From Spodoptera frugiperda (taxonomy: Eukaryota > Arthropoda > Insecta > Lepidoptera > Noctuidae), in NCBI RefSeq assembly GCF_023101765.2, contig NC_064242.1, positions 9,102,327 through 9,166,326 on the forward strand: a DNA stretch of 64,000 nucleotides, written 5' to 3'. The notes beneath the pieces were generated by a model. The model did no database searches. It was given only the letters and a program-made list of their open reading frames with translations, and was not told the origin of the DNA. This document shows positions 48,991 to 61,084 of the stretch, one piece after another. Position numbers and translations under genes: made by a program. Position 1 is the first letter of the stretch; the number at the start of each line of letters is the position of its first letter.

Positions 48991-50400
48991 TTCAGATTAA
49001 AGTAGTTTATTCTAAAAGATCTCTACTTCTCAATGGAACACTGAACTCAAAAACAATGTAAATTAATAGAGACGACTGAGCACATTCAATAAAAATAAAA
49101 CAAAAAGTTAAACACATAATTTAACATTTTTAATATTTATCCAGCTCACATCAGAACTAGTTTTTAATGAAATACCTTCTGTTTTCTTTATCGAAAGTGA
49201 TCATCGATAACGATTCTCGATAGCAACTGATGGTTAAGTTTTTATTGGAAATAAGGTAATGACTGTAGTACATACAAAGATACGGTAAATGTGTAATATG
49301 CTGATAGCTTAGGATTGTCACATCAAGTGCAGTGCTAACGTACCGACTCACTCAGGAAGTTGTAAATCTCAAATGCTCTTACGCACTCACCAACTTAATC
49401 TGAGCTTCTCCACCCCTCTTTCTACTAACAAATTAAGGAACAAATCCAAATTTTCTCCCACCTCCATAGTTCTTCATAAGCTGGTCGAGATTTAGAGAAA
49501 CCGCTGAAAACATTAAATCTACTTTTTATCCCACACGCATCCTGCGTAACTTTAGATTTAAAAAAAGAAGATCTAGTAAAGAACCGTTTGTCGTAGTACA
49601 TAATTATGCCTAATGAATCAGAATCACAAAATGTCGCCGATGATAAATTCATATCATTATTCAATGGGCCTTGATATTCTAAAATATTGTTTATAATAAC
49701 TCTCATCCGTGACTATAAATATAAAAATAACGGTCACAACTGTCTCTTAACTCTTAATGCGTATACAAAACTGTATTCATAAAGAGTATATTATTATGAA
49801 AGTGTGTGTCTTACAAACAGGTGTTTGATGAACAACACACTAATGTATCTGTTTGCATCTTGATACCACATTAACCTAATGACATCGAATGAAATCAACG
49901 CTGATTCCGATCACCATAACTAACCACATTACAAGTTGAATCGATTCCCGCCAACTGTTCCCTATGGTTTCTGGATACCATTATCTGTCAATAAATAGGG
50001 ACCATTGTGTGATTTTGCAAAAAACGCATAAATCGAATCGATCTTCCTAGCTGTCTGCCATTCACTTTGTTCCCGTGTTTCCAGGGATCTAATGGGCGAT
50101 CCCCAAAGAGCCATACATATTTGGCGGTAGTAAATGTCAAAATATTTTGTATCAGATGTGCTAATGGTTTGTAAAGTCGGCATTAAGGTCATATTGTTAT
50201 TTTATGTCGTGTGTTATGTGGCCAAATGTGCGGTATTTTTACTAAATCATATTCCTTTCATATTGTACTGAATAGGATGTGTTTTCAAATTGATTAATCG
50301 ATTTATTCTGAAAAAAGAAGAATAGAAGAAGAATATCTTAATAGAATTGCAGTAATGGTATATCAGGATAATAATAATGTAGAGTTAGCTATTTGGATAA
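48991..50400. other. AT-rich non-coding DNA
   Basis: No gene recognised. A 93-codon ATG frame at 49425-49706 on the minus strand has no known domain. DREF-like ATCGATA words cluster near 49200-49220. Confidence 0.45.
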
Positions 50401-50538
50401 CGGAGCTGCATGCTACCTAAGGGGTTACCGGGGCTCTGAATCGAAAAGCAGGACTAGGAATGGAATGGTTTGTAGTCAGTAAGGCTGACACTCCCTCTCG
50501 CCTCACCCTTGGCGGGAAGAGGCATTTGATGACTTTCC
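50401..50538 (+). mobile_element. SINE-like element, GCGGACT family, copy 2
   Basis: Shares GGGGTTACCGGGGCTC, ATCGAAAAGCAGGA, TAGTCAGTAAGG and CTGACACTCCCTCTCGCC with the copies at 28030 and 54421, in the same order. Confidence 0.7.
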
Positions 50539-53500
50539 TTCTCAAAAACAAAGCTAATTGAATAAGTATAATTAATAACGATTATTACAATCATATTCGT
50601 GAAGGATAACATGCCTAAGAAATATGTTTTTTTTTTAAATGAAGACATAGATCTGTATTCATCAACTTCCGAATAGGACTTGCTTATTAATACAAAAGAG
50701 ACTTTCGTTCTACCTTTTAAAAATCTTAACACAATTAAGAAATCGAATTTCTAAATTAGCCCTCCAAATGCAACCGCCGCATACATTAGCGTTTTATAAT
50801 GAGAAAAGCTTAAGGAGAGGGAGAAAAAACATGATGAGAATCCGAGACCTATCACGGGATACTTGACAGAATCCAACGAATGAATGTAATGCCATTATGA
50901 TTAGCATTATTTTGTAAGGAGGGTCGCAGATTCCGGTTTACTGGATAAAGCGAAATTCGTCGTCACAAAGAGTTTTTTTTTCTGACGTGCTTTTTAATTC
51001 CCCCCCTATAAACATCTGTGGTGGTTGGAACTGTATAGCTGTTTTAATCGCATTTGTCGCGCCACACGTTATTGATAGTTGAATGGTTTGTTTAAATATT
51101 TTGGTGATAGATAAAATACAAAGATATGCGACTGCCAGTTCGCTTAGTGGGTTCTGCTTAGTTTAGTTGAGTGAACTTTATAGAATTGGACTTACTTTCT
51201 TATAACAAAAAACAAAATGTCAAGCTATTAGAAGCAGGATCGTTTTTAATTTAATTGTATTTACTTAACTGAATTAAAAGTTCAAGAAACTTACTTACTT
51301 ATAAATGTATATTGTACTTATTTATTTCTCTTTGTACTATTGAAGAAAAATAGTTTGAAACTCTTACAAAATTACGCAATAATAACCAAAATTTTATTCG
51401 TGTAGATCTCTAAAACCACGGTGACACGAAATTTTTAATTTATGTCCCCGGATTTTAATAAATAATTATAGACGCGTTCTGTAAACAGTAAGCTGAAATG
51501 TTTTATTTTTTAACGTATTTTATAGTTGCCACTAATCCGGTTACGTTTGTCACGGAGCCTTTTAGTACAAACTCGACTGCACTAAATATGAATCTTTATG
51601 TTTAACTGTGACATTAATCACAAAAACCCCGTGATTTATGTAACTATGCAACAGCACGGATCCGTTTACAGTTTAAACTAGAGTTTAGTAGCATACCTCA
51701 CATCCCAGGCCAACAAAAGCTTCGTTATGTATTTTATTAGTTTTACAAGTGCTCGGCGCGTGGCTGTAAATAAAATATGACTCTATGAGAACAAAGACTT
51801 AGTATTCAAGAAATATTATTGACCTTAAAATTCGAAGCAAGCGTGAAGAAAAATATAATCACTATCCATAGTCCACACACGGTTCGAATATCAGAACGAC
51901 TGCTCATCATAGCTACCTTTGTCGGCCGCGGCGTCGTATAAAATAGTATAATTAAAACTCAAATCGAAATATCCACGGAGCTACGCGAGTGCGCATCCCA
52001 TCGTGCGTCAGTGACCGCTCCTGAATGGGCCCTAATTTTTTTCAGGCCTTCGATTTGTGGGTTCTTGCTTTGTGATACAAAATTAATGATTTTTGGTCTG
52101 TGCTTCGCAGCGTCAGCGGGTACAATGGAACCAGTGACAATGGTGTCCCGCTGTCCACGATATTGACGGAAGGCCCCGCGGACGACGCTACCTACGCTCC
52201 TGGCTGCCCTACCGGCACTCGACCCTTTGTCCACAAGAATTTTAGATACGTCATGAACGAAATGGAAGCTCGTGAGAATAACCGCGATATTATATCAAAA
52301 TAATTCTTTAATTATACCCCCTCTAGATGCCTGTTATTTGTATTCGATGTTACATAATATTTTTCGGCGATATGAAAGAGCATCCTCCGTAGCACTTTTT
52401 TGTCATCTCGTGGGCAGGTAAACTTAATATAACAACAAAGTGAGTTCAATTTAGTTTCGTTACAATTTATAAATATTCAGTGGTTAACAATTCCATACAT
52501 TCCATGACCTTAACGTCAACTTAGTCGTTGGCCAACTGCCCCAATAAATTACGTCATTCGTTTCTTGTAGTCCAAACATCTTGCTCCCAACACCATTGTG
52601 GCTTGTGATACACAACACAACGCACCCAAACATTTAGGGTGGTCTTATTTTGTGACCACTATTTAACCCAAATACGGCGTATTGTAAATGACCATCATTG
52701 TGGTCACCCCAGCCTCAAACATTGTCGCCTTCTAATTTATAGCAATTCAATGTAATTTCATTAGCACCAAACTGTTTATAATTCTGTATGACCACAATAT
52801 CAATTCGATTGACGACAGTCTGTTGTTATGGCCAATAAATTTTAGGATTATCTTGTCCGTGGGCCGTGATTAGGTGCCATCAATGTTTTGAGGGAAAGTC
52901 GAAAATTAAATCGTTTAAGCCCAGTTAATGGTGGGTATACAATGACATCAATACGAAATGATAAATTACGGCAATGAAATAAAACCATGCTATGTCATAA
53001 ATAACGTTAGGAACACCCACCAACGTATTCAAACTTTTTGATTGTATGTTTATTGGCTATTTCTTTGCAAATTACAATCAAATTCCGTATTACTTTGCTT
53101 AGTTTAAACGAGTGTGTTAAACGCTACATAATTTCACGAATGTTAACATCTACATAATAAAATTAAATGCAGAATATCATGTACTAAAAACTGCATAATC
53201 ACAAACCGTTTTGCCATGCTTCGCGCATTTTAAGAGCGGCGTCGAAAGAGCTGATCTGAGAATTTGCTATTTAAATAACAACAGGCGCGTTCTTAATTCT
53301 TCAACTTTTTATCTTGGCCAAATCGGCGTGTATCGTTGTAAACAATTCCCGTAATTCATTCGAGATTCGCGTTGCGTCTAACAGAGATATACTGAAATGA
53401 CCAATCACGGACGTGCGCGGACTATCGAACTGTGATGTTTACTTCAACGTTACCATTGTTGTCACACCGACATGTTGTTGTATTAGCAATATTTATGAAG

Positions 53501-54420
53501 CCAATTTATTGGTCCGAGTTTTGTACGACTTGCCTTATAAGGCTAATGTCGAATTCCCGAACAAATGATGGCTTATCGTTATGACTGCAAAGAGTGATTA
53601 CGCCTGAAGTTCATGTTTTGGTCTCATTTGCTAATTGTCTTATAATGACCATTATTGTTGGTAATATCAGTATTGTTAGAGAACAAATAAATATTGAGTA
53701 AAGTCATTAGATAATTTGGTGTTAAAGAATGTAATTAATACATACTTACCTAATTATTTATTAACCAGTGTCTATTTAGATATCAAATTAAGTAAGTAGG
53801 TCTCTTTAGTTATTGTTAATTGTTCTGCATTTTTCACACCTTTTAATCACTTACGATATTTTTAACTTGGTTTCCGTAGCAGATAGTACTTAGAAGTTTT
53901 TTTTAAACATTCTATTCTAACGAAAAAATGATTGTTAGCAAAAGAAGTTTCCAGTTCGGTGTAAGCATTCACGAACACCAAAGTTCAATACGATAGCTAC
54001 ATTTGCTCCGAAATCGACTATTTTTATGTCCATTAGTTTAATGTAATTTCTTTTAGATGTTGGAAAAGCATGTTGGTACTTACCTATCTAATGATATTAT
54101 CCCTTTCGAAAAAGGTTTAATAGTATGTAGGTGGAGCTTTAAATATATGAGTAAACGATCCAGATTTGTTGCTCTATCTCTTCCTACCACCTACATAAGG
54201 TGAAAAGGTGTTCAGAAACATTAAATTAATAAGGGGATTTGGTTTATCAAATACTTGGTAAAACATCACGATTTCATATTTTGCAACCGCTTCGCTTAAC
54301 GCTATAGCTTCCATTTTAGAAATACTTTTTTTTATTATCATTAAAATACTTTGTAGGAATTCATATCATTTATTTGCAAAATATTAATATGATAAATACT
54401 GCCAGGTATTCGAAAGACCG
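50539..54420. other. Non-coding DNA with a motif cluster and a GC-rich open patch
   Basis: No gene I can name. At 51959-52303 a GC-richer patch keeps a minus-strand frame open for about 105 codons (KHRPKIINFVSQSK), with no ATG near its start and no recognised domain. At about 52590-53660 there are repeated GTGGTCA and CCATTGT words. A short inverted repeat, TATGTAGGTGG / CCACCTACATA, sits near 54124 and 54187. Confidence 0.4.
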
Positions 54421-54554
54421 GAGATGCGGACTACCTAGCGGGTTACCGGGTCTCTGGTTCGAAAAGCTGGAGCAGGAACGGGGTGGTTTTTAGTCAGAAA
54501 GAGCCTGACACTCCCTTTCGTCTCGCTCAAGGCGAGAGAAGCCACAGGATGATT
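54421..54554 (+). mobile_element. SINE-like element, GCGGACT family, copy 3
   Basis: Contains GATGCGGACTACCTAGCGGG, a Pol III box-like GGTTCGAAAAGC, GGGGTGGTTTTTAGTCAG, CTGACACTCCCTTTCG and CAAGGCGAGAGAAG. It is the closest of the four copies to what looks like the family consensus. Confidence 0.75.
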
Positions 54555-55006
54555 AGTTCCAAAGCTCTTTCGAGAAAGTACTAGGAAACATGAACGTGGT
54601 GGATTTCTTTGTTCCTTTCGAGACTCATCTACTAATTTCCACTCAAAATTTTCATAAACATCTAAGTACCAAAGTTTAACGACCTATCACAACAAAAACG
54701 ATGAATAGCGGAAATTATACTGTCAACTATAAATTCAAACGTAATTAGACGATTCCTGTAATTACCTCTCATTCTTGAAATTAACTTTAATTGGCTCATT
54801 AACATAAACATGTGTTTAATTTATACGTGTTGAGATTGTTAGTGCAGCACGACAATGATATGATGACATTCATGGCCTAGAATTATGGATCTGTCCAGTT
54901 TTACATAACAGGAATACATGTAAGTATAATTTTCTCTGTATGGAATAAATAAGGCAAGCAATTTTTTTGTCTTCTGCGTATTTGTTAAAGCCTTCCTTTT
55001 AAGCAT

Positions 55007-55124
55007 GACTTCTCCCGCCTTGCCTGTGGCTAGAGGGAATGTCTGACTTTTACTGACTAAAAACCACCCCGTTCCTACTTCTGCTTTGAACCGGACCCCA
55101 GTAACCCGTCAGGCAGTCCGCAAC
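55007..55124 (-). mobile_element. SINE-like element, GCGGACT family, copy 4 (inverted)
   Basis: On the plus strand it reads CTTCTCCCGCCTTGCC, ACTGACTAAAAACCACCCCG, ACCGGACCCCAGTAACCCG and AGTCCGCAAC. This is the reverse complement of the copy at 54421-54554, which lies only about 450 bases away. Confidence 0.72.
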
Positions 55125-55808
55125 ACCGAAGTTAAAGCCTTACTTGGAACTTTTATTACTCACCTAATTATTTAAGTATCTATGCACTAAATTCTATTCA
55201 ATATTCAAAATATAAATTTCACATACAAAGAAGTTTTCACAATCATCGTGTTCTTGACAGATACAGGCATAGATTATACACTTATACTAGTACAGGTGTC
55301 ACCACGGTGTCACATTATTGTAAAACTTTAACACCATTAATCTCTGCAACACTAACAAGAACTAACACCGAATACGTTTATCCATCAATAATTATCGTGA
55401 GTCAGACTATTTTATTTTATACCCCATTAAATTTAACAACAATTGCCTTTTAGTGACGTGGAGGTAGACATCTTTATGTTACGTGTCGTTAAGATTAAAG
55501 GGTTTCCTACGTTTTGGATCGAGTCCGACCAGGGAGCGAAGGAACCTGTGAAGGTATCTCTGGGCCCATTACCATAACTCAGCTGAGTTTTAACGCTATC
55601 GTTGTTATGGAACATTTGTGACTTGTTGTAGCAACTCGTAAGTTGTAAAGTAGTCCAAAATGAGGCTCCTAAGATAAATTCGATGGACTAGTGATCGCTA
55701 GGATTATAATTCTTTGCGGTTAGCTAGCTGTCCTACTAAATGTTCATAATTTTTTTATCTAACGAAGTTTTATGTTAAGAGTATAATATGCAAAACATCA
55801 GGAAATCA
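55125..55808. other. AT-rich non-coding spacer
   Basis: Nothing recognised. The 60-codon minus-strand frame at 55433-55615 has no domain. Confidence 0.45.
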
Positions 55809-56088
55809 CAGCTGACCAAAGCACTTCTCGCACGGAGAAGGTGAGCATTAATCACCACCCTTGCTCAAAGCGGATTGAGGATTTCAAACTTACTAACTAA
55901 TAATTAGAAATTGTAAGCCCAGGTTTCCTCACGTTTGTGATTTCACAGTGGTGTCTAAATAGTCTAAGAAAGTACATACATAGGTATGACGCGGAAAAAG
56001 TCACATTGGTACTCGCCCTTGCGGTTTCGAAACCGCAACCTTAGCATGAGAAGCAGGCGTCTTAATTCTAAAACCTCTGGCCCACCAC
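55809..56088 (-). mobile_element. tRNA-related SINE, copy 2
   Basis: Same family and orientation as 14492-14740. Shared words on the plus strand include CTTCTCGCACGGAGAAGG, CATTAATCACCAC, TTAGAAATTGTAAGCCCA, GTTTCCTCAC and GTCACATTGGTAC. The B-box region is the perfect palindrome GGTTTCGAAACC (56023-56034). Confidence 0.7.
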
Positions 56089-56640
56089 AACATTCACGTA
56101 TCAAGAAATCGTTACTTAATAATTTTACTTTTTTTACTAACCAGGTGTAAAAGTTTTGACTTCACTAAAGCCTCTTACAATAAACCGTAAGACCACACAA
56201 AGATGTCCGTTTACCGCCACGAATCTCACTATTGTGATTGTCAAAACAAGATCGGTTACAATAAATCTTATTAAAAGTTAGGCCCGCCACAACGCCATTC
56301 ATGGCCGGCCTTGATCCGACCTCAAAAGAATGGTTTGTTTACAGACATTGCTAAAAGCCTTTGTCGTACCGTACATCTGCTCTACCTACCTGGGTGCACG
56401 TGATATTGTAAGAATTTTATTTGTATCACTTTCGCAAATAAGTTCTGTGGTATATAATAGGAATAATATGTATAATGCCTTGTGTGTGATTTTATTGCTC
56501 AGTTATATTAATTTGATTGTTTAGGGGGTAATTCGTTAGGTGAATAGGACATAATCATAACAATGCTTCTTAGATAGGTAGTTTAGAAAATATGTAGGTA
56601 ATAGAATCTATGGCTATACATACACCCGTGACATAATCAA

Positions 56641-56730
56641 GATTTTCGAAAACTCAATAGGTAACTCTTTGCACTACCCGTGAATCGAATCCGAGATCCT
56701 GTGCTCGGTTGTCGATTAAAGGGTCGGCAA
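56641..56730 (-). repeat. Fragment of another tRNA-like SINE family
   Basis: Minus-strand reading gives GATCTCGGATTCGATTCACG, GGTAGTGCAAAGAGTTACC and TATTGAGTTTTCGAAAATC. This resembles a lepidopteran SINE with a GGTTCGATTCC B box followed by GGGCAAAG. Only about 90 bases are recognisable. Confidence 0.5.
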
Positions 56731-57369
56731 AGGGCCTATTCAAGGCATGTGAGTTATACAAAACCTAAATATGCTTCCTTTAAAAGTTTGCTACTTGTCT
56801 TGATTCTTGAATTTGTAGGAAAGTACTTTCTTTTATTGTTTCATTTCTAAATTATTTTTTTTATTTAATATTCAAAATGGTTTGTTCAAATCTAAAATAC
56901 ACTTGCTTAATTTATTATAATAACGACATCAAGATGTAAAGTGAGAAACTAAACAATAAAAAATATACTTACATACAACTTAGCATTGTGTGAACGTGAA
57001 GCTCTAGTAACACGCAGTCGATCTTAGTTACATACAAATCTGATAGATGGCGTTAGGTACGCAATGCAAAGCTTTTAAAAAATAACACTTGATAACATGG
57101 AGTTAACCCTAGTAGATCTATCTAAATACTGGATAAAATATAAAAGTCAAAAAAAATAAAGAAAGAAAGAGTACATTAGGAAAATTAATAGATAAAGCGC
57201 ATTGGATTCGACTCGGTCTTCAGGTGTTGCCAACCTTTCTAACAAATTTCATTACTTAATATTAAAAAATCCCTTTATGGACATAATTTATTTCAAATAA
57301 GGACGTAGATCATGATTAATTTGTAAATAAAATCAAAAATAATAATTACTAATAGATATTTATAAATTG
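56731..57369. other. AT-rich non-coding DNA
   Basis: No gene recognised. AGATGGCGTTAGG near 57043 and GGTGTTGCCAACC near 57225 are words that I associate with lepidopteran promoters. Confidence 0.4.
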
Positions 57370-57600
57370 GCAACCCAATTGAAGAAATGCACTATGCATA
57401 GTCAATCCTAGTTTGACAAATGTCGGTGGCAGGTGCTTTGCTTGGCCACATTTTGTAGCATTGCAATTATTAGCTATCTTTGTTTGTGCCATAGACTGAG
57501 TCGTAAATTTATTTTTGGGTTATGCTTGAAATGTTGAATATTTTAATAGTGAAACTTGTATCTCAAAATCCATTTTGACTATTTTGAGTTTGACAAGTGT
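57370..57600 (+). promoter_or_regulatory. Candidate promoter of a plus-strand gene
   Basis: The sequence has TTGGCAACCCAATT, then AGTTTGACAAATGTCGG within about 60 bases, and another TTGCCAAC upstream at 57228. From experience, TGGCAAC and TTGACA-type words are frequent at TATA-less promoters in Lepidoptera. A spliceable non-coding exon appears to follow. There is no TATA box. The claim is inference. Confidence 0.3.
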
Positions 57601-57758
57601 AAATCGTGAGCCATTGCAGTTGTGTTGCATTCACTTTGTTTGCTTTGTTTTGAAGTAGTGCTCAACAAGTTTGAACTGTGCTGTGATTTTTATACTATAA
57701 AATAATAAATGAATAATTAAACCTGCGTTGAAATGTGGATTAGTTTGTGACTAAGGGA
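57600..57758 (+). other. Candidate non-coding first exon with strong splice donor
   Basis: The block ends AAGGGA, followed by GTAAGTAC (donor GT at 57759-57760), a near-ideal splice donor. The only ATGs inside it open very short frames (ATGAATAATTAA, and ATGTGGATTAGTTTGTGA), so it would be 5' UTR. No coding exon follows before the window ends, so the first intron would be longer than 6 kb. A chance GTAAGT is possible. Confidence 0.3.
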
Positions 57759-57760
57759 GT

Positions 57761-59019
57761 AAGTACAAACTTTCATTGTGAACTTTTAAACGGTTATTTT
57801 TTGTCATTTTACAAATAATTTCTTAGGAGTTCGGGAACATCATTTTTATTTCGTATGTTTAAGAGCGACGAAATCTTAAAAGGTTTAATAATGATTACAT
57901 TTATATCGCGTTTAATATGTATCGATTGCTGTAATATTAGTAAACAAGTAATTAAAACTTGAAAGCAAAAGCTTTATTTGACGATTTTTTTAAACCTCAC
58001 ATGACTGAAACATTAGACTCGTATTCATAAATAGAAGTAGGCAATTTTAATGTATTAAATATTTATCTCTTAAAATAAATTCGTTTGAAAAGCAGGGTTA
58101 TACTTATAAATCTTAGATTTTTTGTAACTTCATTAGTTAAGTACTTTTTGGAACCACAAATCTTTACTTGGAATTACAGTTGATTGACCACATAAGTGAC
58201 TGATTGTTGCAAATATCACAATATCATTGCACAACAGTTTTATTATGCTTTGTCTCTAGTTTTATCTAAGAATTAACTTTTTCTCTTTATTAAAATTGAA
58301 ATGAAATTAATTTATAAAAGTATGTATCAACTTCTGTCTATAATTTTACCTGTTTTGCCTGAATTTAAAGTAGCTTATAATAATTGTAACTCATACTGTA
58401 TATTGGTGGCTGTCTATACCAATTCATGTTCAAATCTGTTTAGTAAGTAATTTTTCCATTACAGCAAATATTTAATTTATTAGATTGTAGAAAAAAAATA
58501 TTAAAAGCGGGCCTTCTTCTTAGGTAGGTACAGGTTTTCTATCTAAAGTTATGTATTTATTACAAGTTCTCAATTAATTCATCACAAAGAAACATGACTT
58601 GTTGAAGTGTAAATCTTAGAAGAATTAGATAAATTTCACTTATTTGATTTATGGATATTCTCATAAATAAAGCTGAATTTTTAAATTCATTTTACCTGCA
58701 GCATACATTTATGCTAGGCACAGTGTATTTTCAATTGTGTCTCATATACCGGCTGCCAAAGGGTTAAATAACAAAAAATTAATGGGACATTCTGTAATAG
58801 GTCTTAAAGCTCATCCTATTTCTTTCATCATTCTATTCATTATAATTCAGTTTTTACGTAATTCTTCAGATTGCCATACCATATTGTATTGCGCAATAAC
58901 CTTATAATAAAAAGTTAGTATAAGAAATAACACCCCAACTTATCCGCAAGTTATTGTATGCACATTTAAATGGTGATATTCATAATCTTGTAAGAATCAT
59001 ACTTTAACCTACCAATGGC
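57761..59019. other. AT-rich DNA, possibly intronic
   Basis: No coding sequence or named repeat recognised. The low number of open frames fits intron or intergenic DNA. Confidence 0.45.
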
Positions 59020-59190
59020 AAGTACCAATGTGACTTTTTCCGAGTTATATGTAGTCTCCTCTTTTTAAGATCAGTACTGACAAACGATGAAGGAAAACAT
59101 TGAGAGTAAATATGAGCTTAATAGTTTCTAATTACATATAAATTTGAAATCGCCAACCCCCATTAAGTAAGTGTTGTGATTAACCTTTTG
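59020..59190 (+). mobile_element. tRNA-related SINE, copy 3 (opposite orientation)
   Basis: Contains GTACCAATGTGACTTTTTCC, GAGTTATATGTA, GATGAAGGAAAACATTGAG and TGAGCTTAATAGTTTCTAATT, the reverse of the words in the copies at 14492 and 55809. The tRNA-like head with its B box is not preserved. Confidence 0.62.
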
Positions 59191-60166
59191 TCTGCGAGTA
59201 TATGAGACAACAATAGACTACACATTGTGTCTCACACTAATCAGTTTTTCAGCACCTACATTATATAGCCATAGTTATAAGTATAGTTTCTTCAATCTAA
59301 AACTTCATGAAAACTAAATACTTAACCATTGTTAGGTATAAGACCCAACTACTGTGCAAAATTGCATTCTGTCCTTGTTTTAAAGGTCTATCATAAGAGA
59401 AAGATTATATAATCTGAAACTTCCTCCTATTTAGAGATCAATCCCCCCCCCCCTTAACCCGGATTATTATAGACATGTAGTGTATTGTCTCTCATACTGA
59501 CAGTCATTTGGTTTAAATCTATTTTTATCTTAGCTCAATCATAATAACCTTCCTCTAGACATAGGTCAGAGATGTGTTCAAAAGAATTCAAGTGATGTCG
59601 AAATGAGTAAAAATAGACTGGATTTCCAATGTCCACGAAACATTTTATTACTCATGTCTGGAAGCCAGAAAAGTTTTTGTTTTTCATTAATCATCTAACT
59701 TAACAAAATATTATGAAAATATTACTAAACTAAAAACTATTTTCAAACAAATAGAAAAAACAAGTATTGATGAATTGTATGAATGAATTTTCCCACAATA
59801 CATTTTTAAGCACATCCTAATAAGCAACATTAATAATCATTCTTAAAAGATTACAAAGCAACCAATGATTACTACCATCATTAGTGAACAAAAAACCACT
59901 ATATTAGAGCAAAATAAGTTAAAAGGTGTTGTAAGTGGTTTCCTAATTAGTAATTACCTAAGTATCCAAAATAATACTAAAAACGAGAGCTAATTCTTAG
60001 TCATGTTTTAAATAAAAATTGTTGGAATAATTTGTTTATAGAATTCTAACAATTGTAAATGTATGTGAGTATTATCTGTTGCCAAAACTATCAAAAAATT
60101 TATTTCCCCGGGTATCCTTTATTATATTTTTAGAGATAAATAGTTGTGTGGGTTTTACCCGAGTTC
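59191..60166. other. AT-rich DNA, possibly intronic
   Basis: Nothing recognised except a run of 11 C at 59444-59454. Confidence 0.45.
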
Positions 60167-60314
60167 TTAATACGAGTTGGTTTTACGTATAACGTGATCG
60201 ACACGTTTATGACGTTCAATGTTCCGATTGGCCAGCTCCAATGAATCAACCAATCAGAGAGGCTAAATATGGTAATGTTTCGATCTCGTTGAACGTAATA
60301 CAATCACGTACTGG
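60167..60314. mobile_element. Palindromic MITE with paired CCAAT boxes, copy 3
   Basis: A diverged relative of the copies at 28782 and 31869. It starts TTAATACGAGTTGG, keeps the paired central boxes CCGATTGGCCAGCTCCAATG and AACCAATCAGAG, and ends AACGTAATACAATCACGTAC. The arms are eroded, so this copy is probably older. Confidence 0.65.
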
Positions 60315-60980
60315 AGTCTCTGATCGTTTTGTACTACTTCTCTCTATACTCAGCTCTCTCTAACTCTATACTCAATTTTGTTTAGTATTCAATCTTTTTT
60401 ATAACCTACTTTCACATTCATTACTGTTAATTCATATTTCCTGCCTATTCGGCTTAATACCTATAGATGAATATCAATAAATTATTATATTAAAAAGTCC
60501 CTTTCCGATATTCTTGTAGAAAGCTATCTTTCATTGTTTAGTGACGCAGGTTGTATAGATAAAATTCTGTTATCTATTCAAATGCACACAAAAATATGCC
60601 TTATAGTCTCAAGTGAGGGTAGTTATTTCATAATATTTACTTATTGAAGTTGATATCTATTGCTTTACCTGCAATTTTTGTATTGACATAACATTTGCAA
60701 TATATTTCTCATCTTTTTTAGTTTCTATGTATTACATAATGTTTTAGATTACTTATGTTTCATAAGTTTTTATTGATCAGTGCTGTTTCAACATTCATCT
60801 AATTAACACAATAAGCTGTGAGTTTAGTCAGTAAAAGTTTGAATTTATTTAATTAATGTGTGTCTTTTGGAACTTCTTATGAGGTATGTTATTTGAATCA
60901 TGTATTTATATTAAAATTACATTAATATATTTACTTATTTTAAAATATTAATTACTGTAAAAGGGATTTGAATAGAATTC

Positions 60981-61084
60981 AAACGGTGAATAGATACAGG
61001 AATGGGGTGAATAGTTAGATGGTAGAATAAAAGAAACCCCATTCCTGTATTTATTCACCTCTCGTATTCTATTCACCCCGTTTT
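60981..61084. repeat. Strong nested hairpin, MITE-like
   Basis: Arms GGTGAATAGATACAGGAA plus TGGGGT (60985-61008) and ACCCCATTCC plus TGTATTTATTCACC (61036-61059) pair over 24 bases with one mismatch. A second, outer pair is AAACGGTGAATAG at 60981 and CTATTCACCCCGTTT ending at 61084. The inner loop itself carries GGTGAATAG, so alternative pairings exist. There is no coding capacity. It is most likely a very short foldback transposon. Confidence 0.6.

Noticed and set aside
49425..49706. 93-codon ATG frame on the minus strand
   Set aside because: No domain, signal or neighbour supports it, and the length is within chance for this composition.
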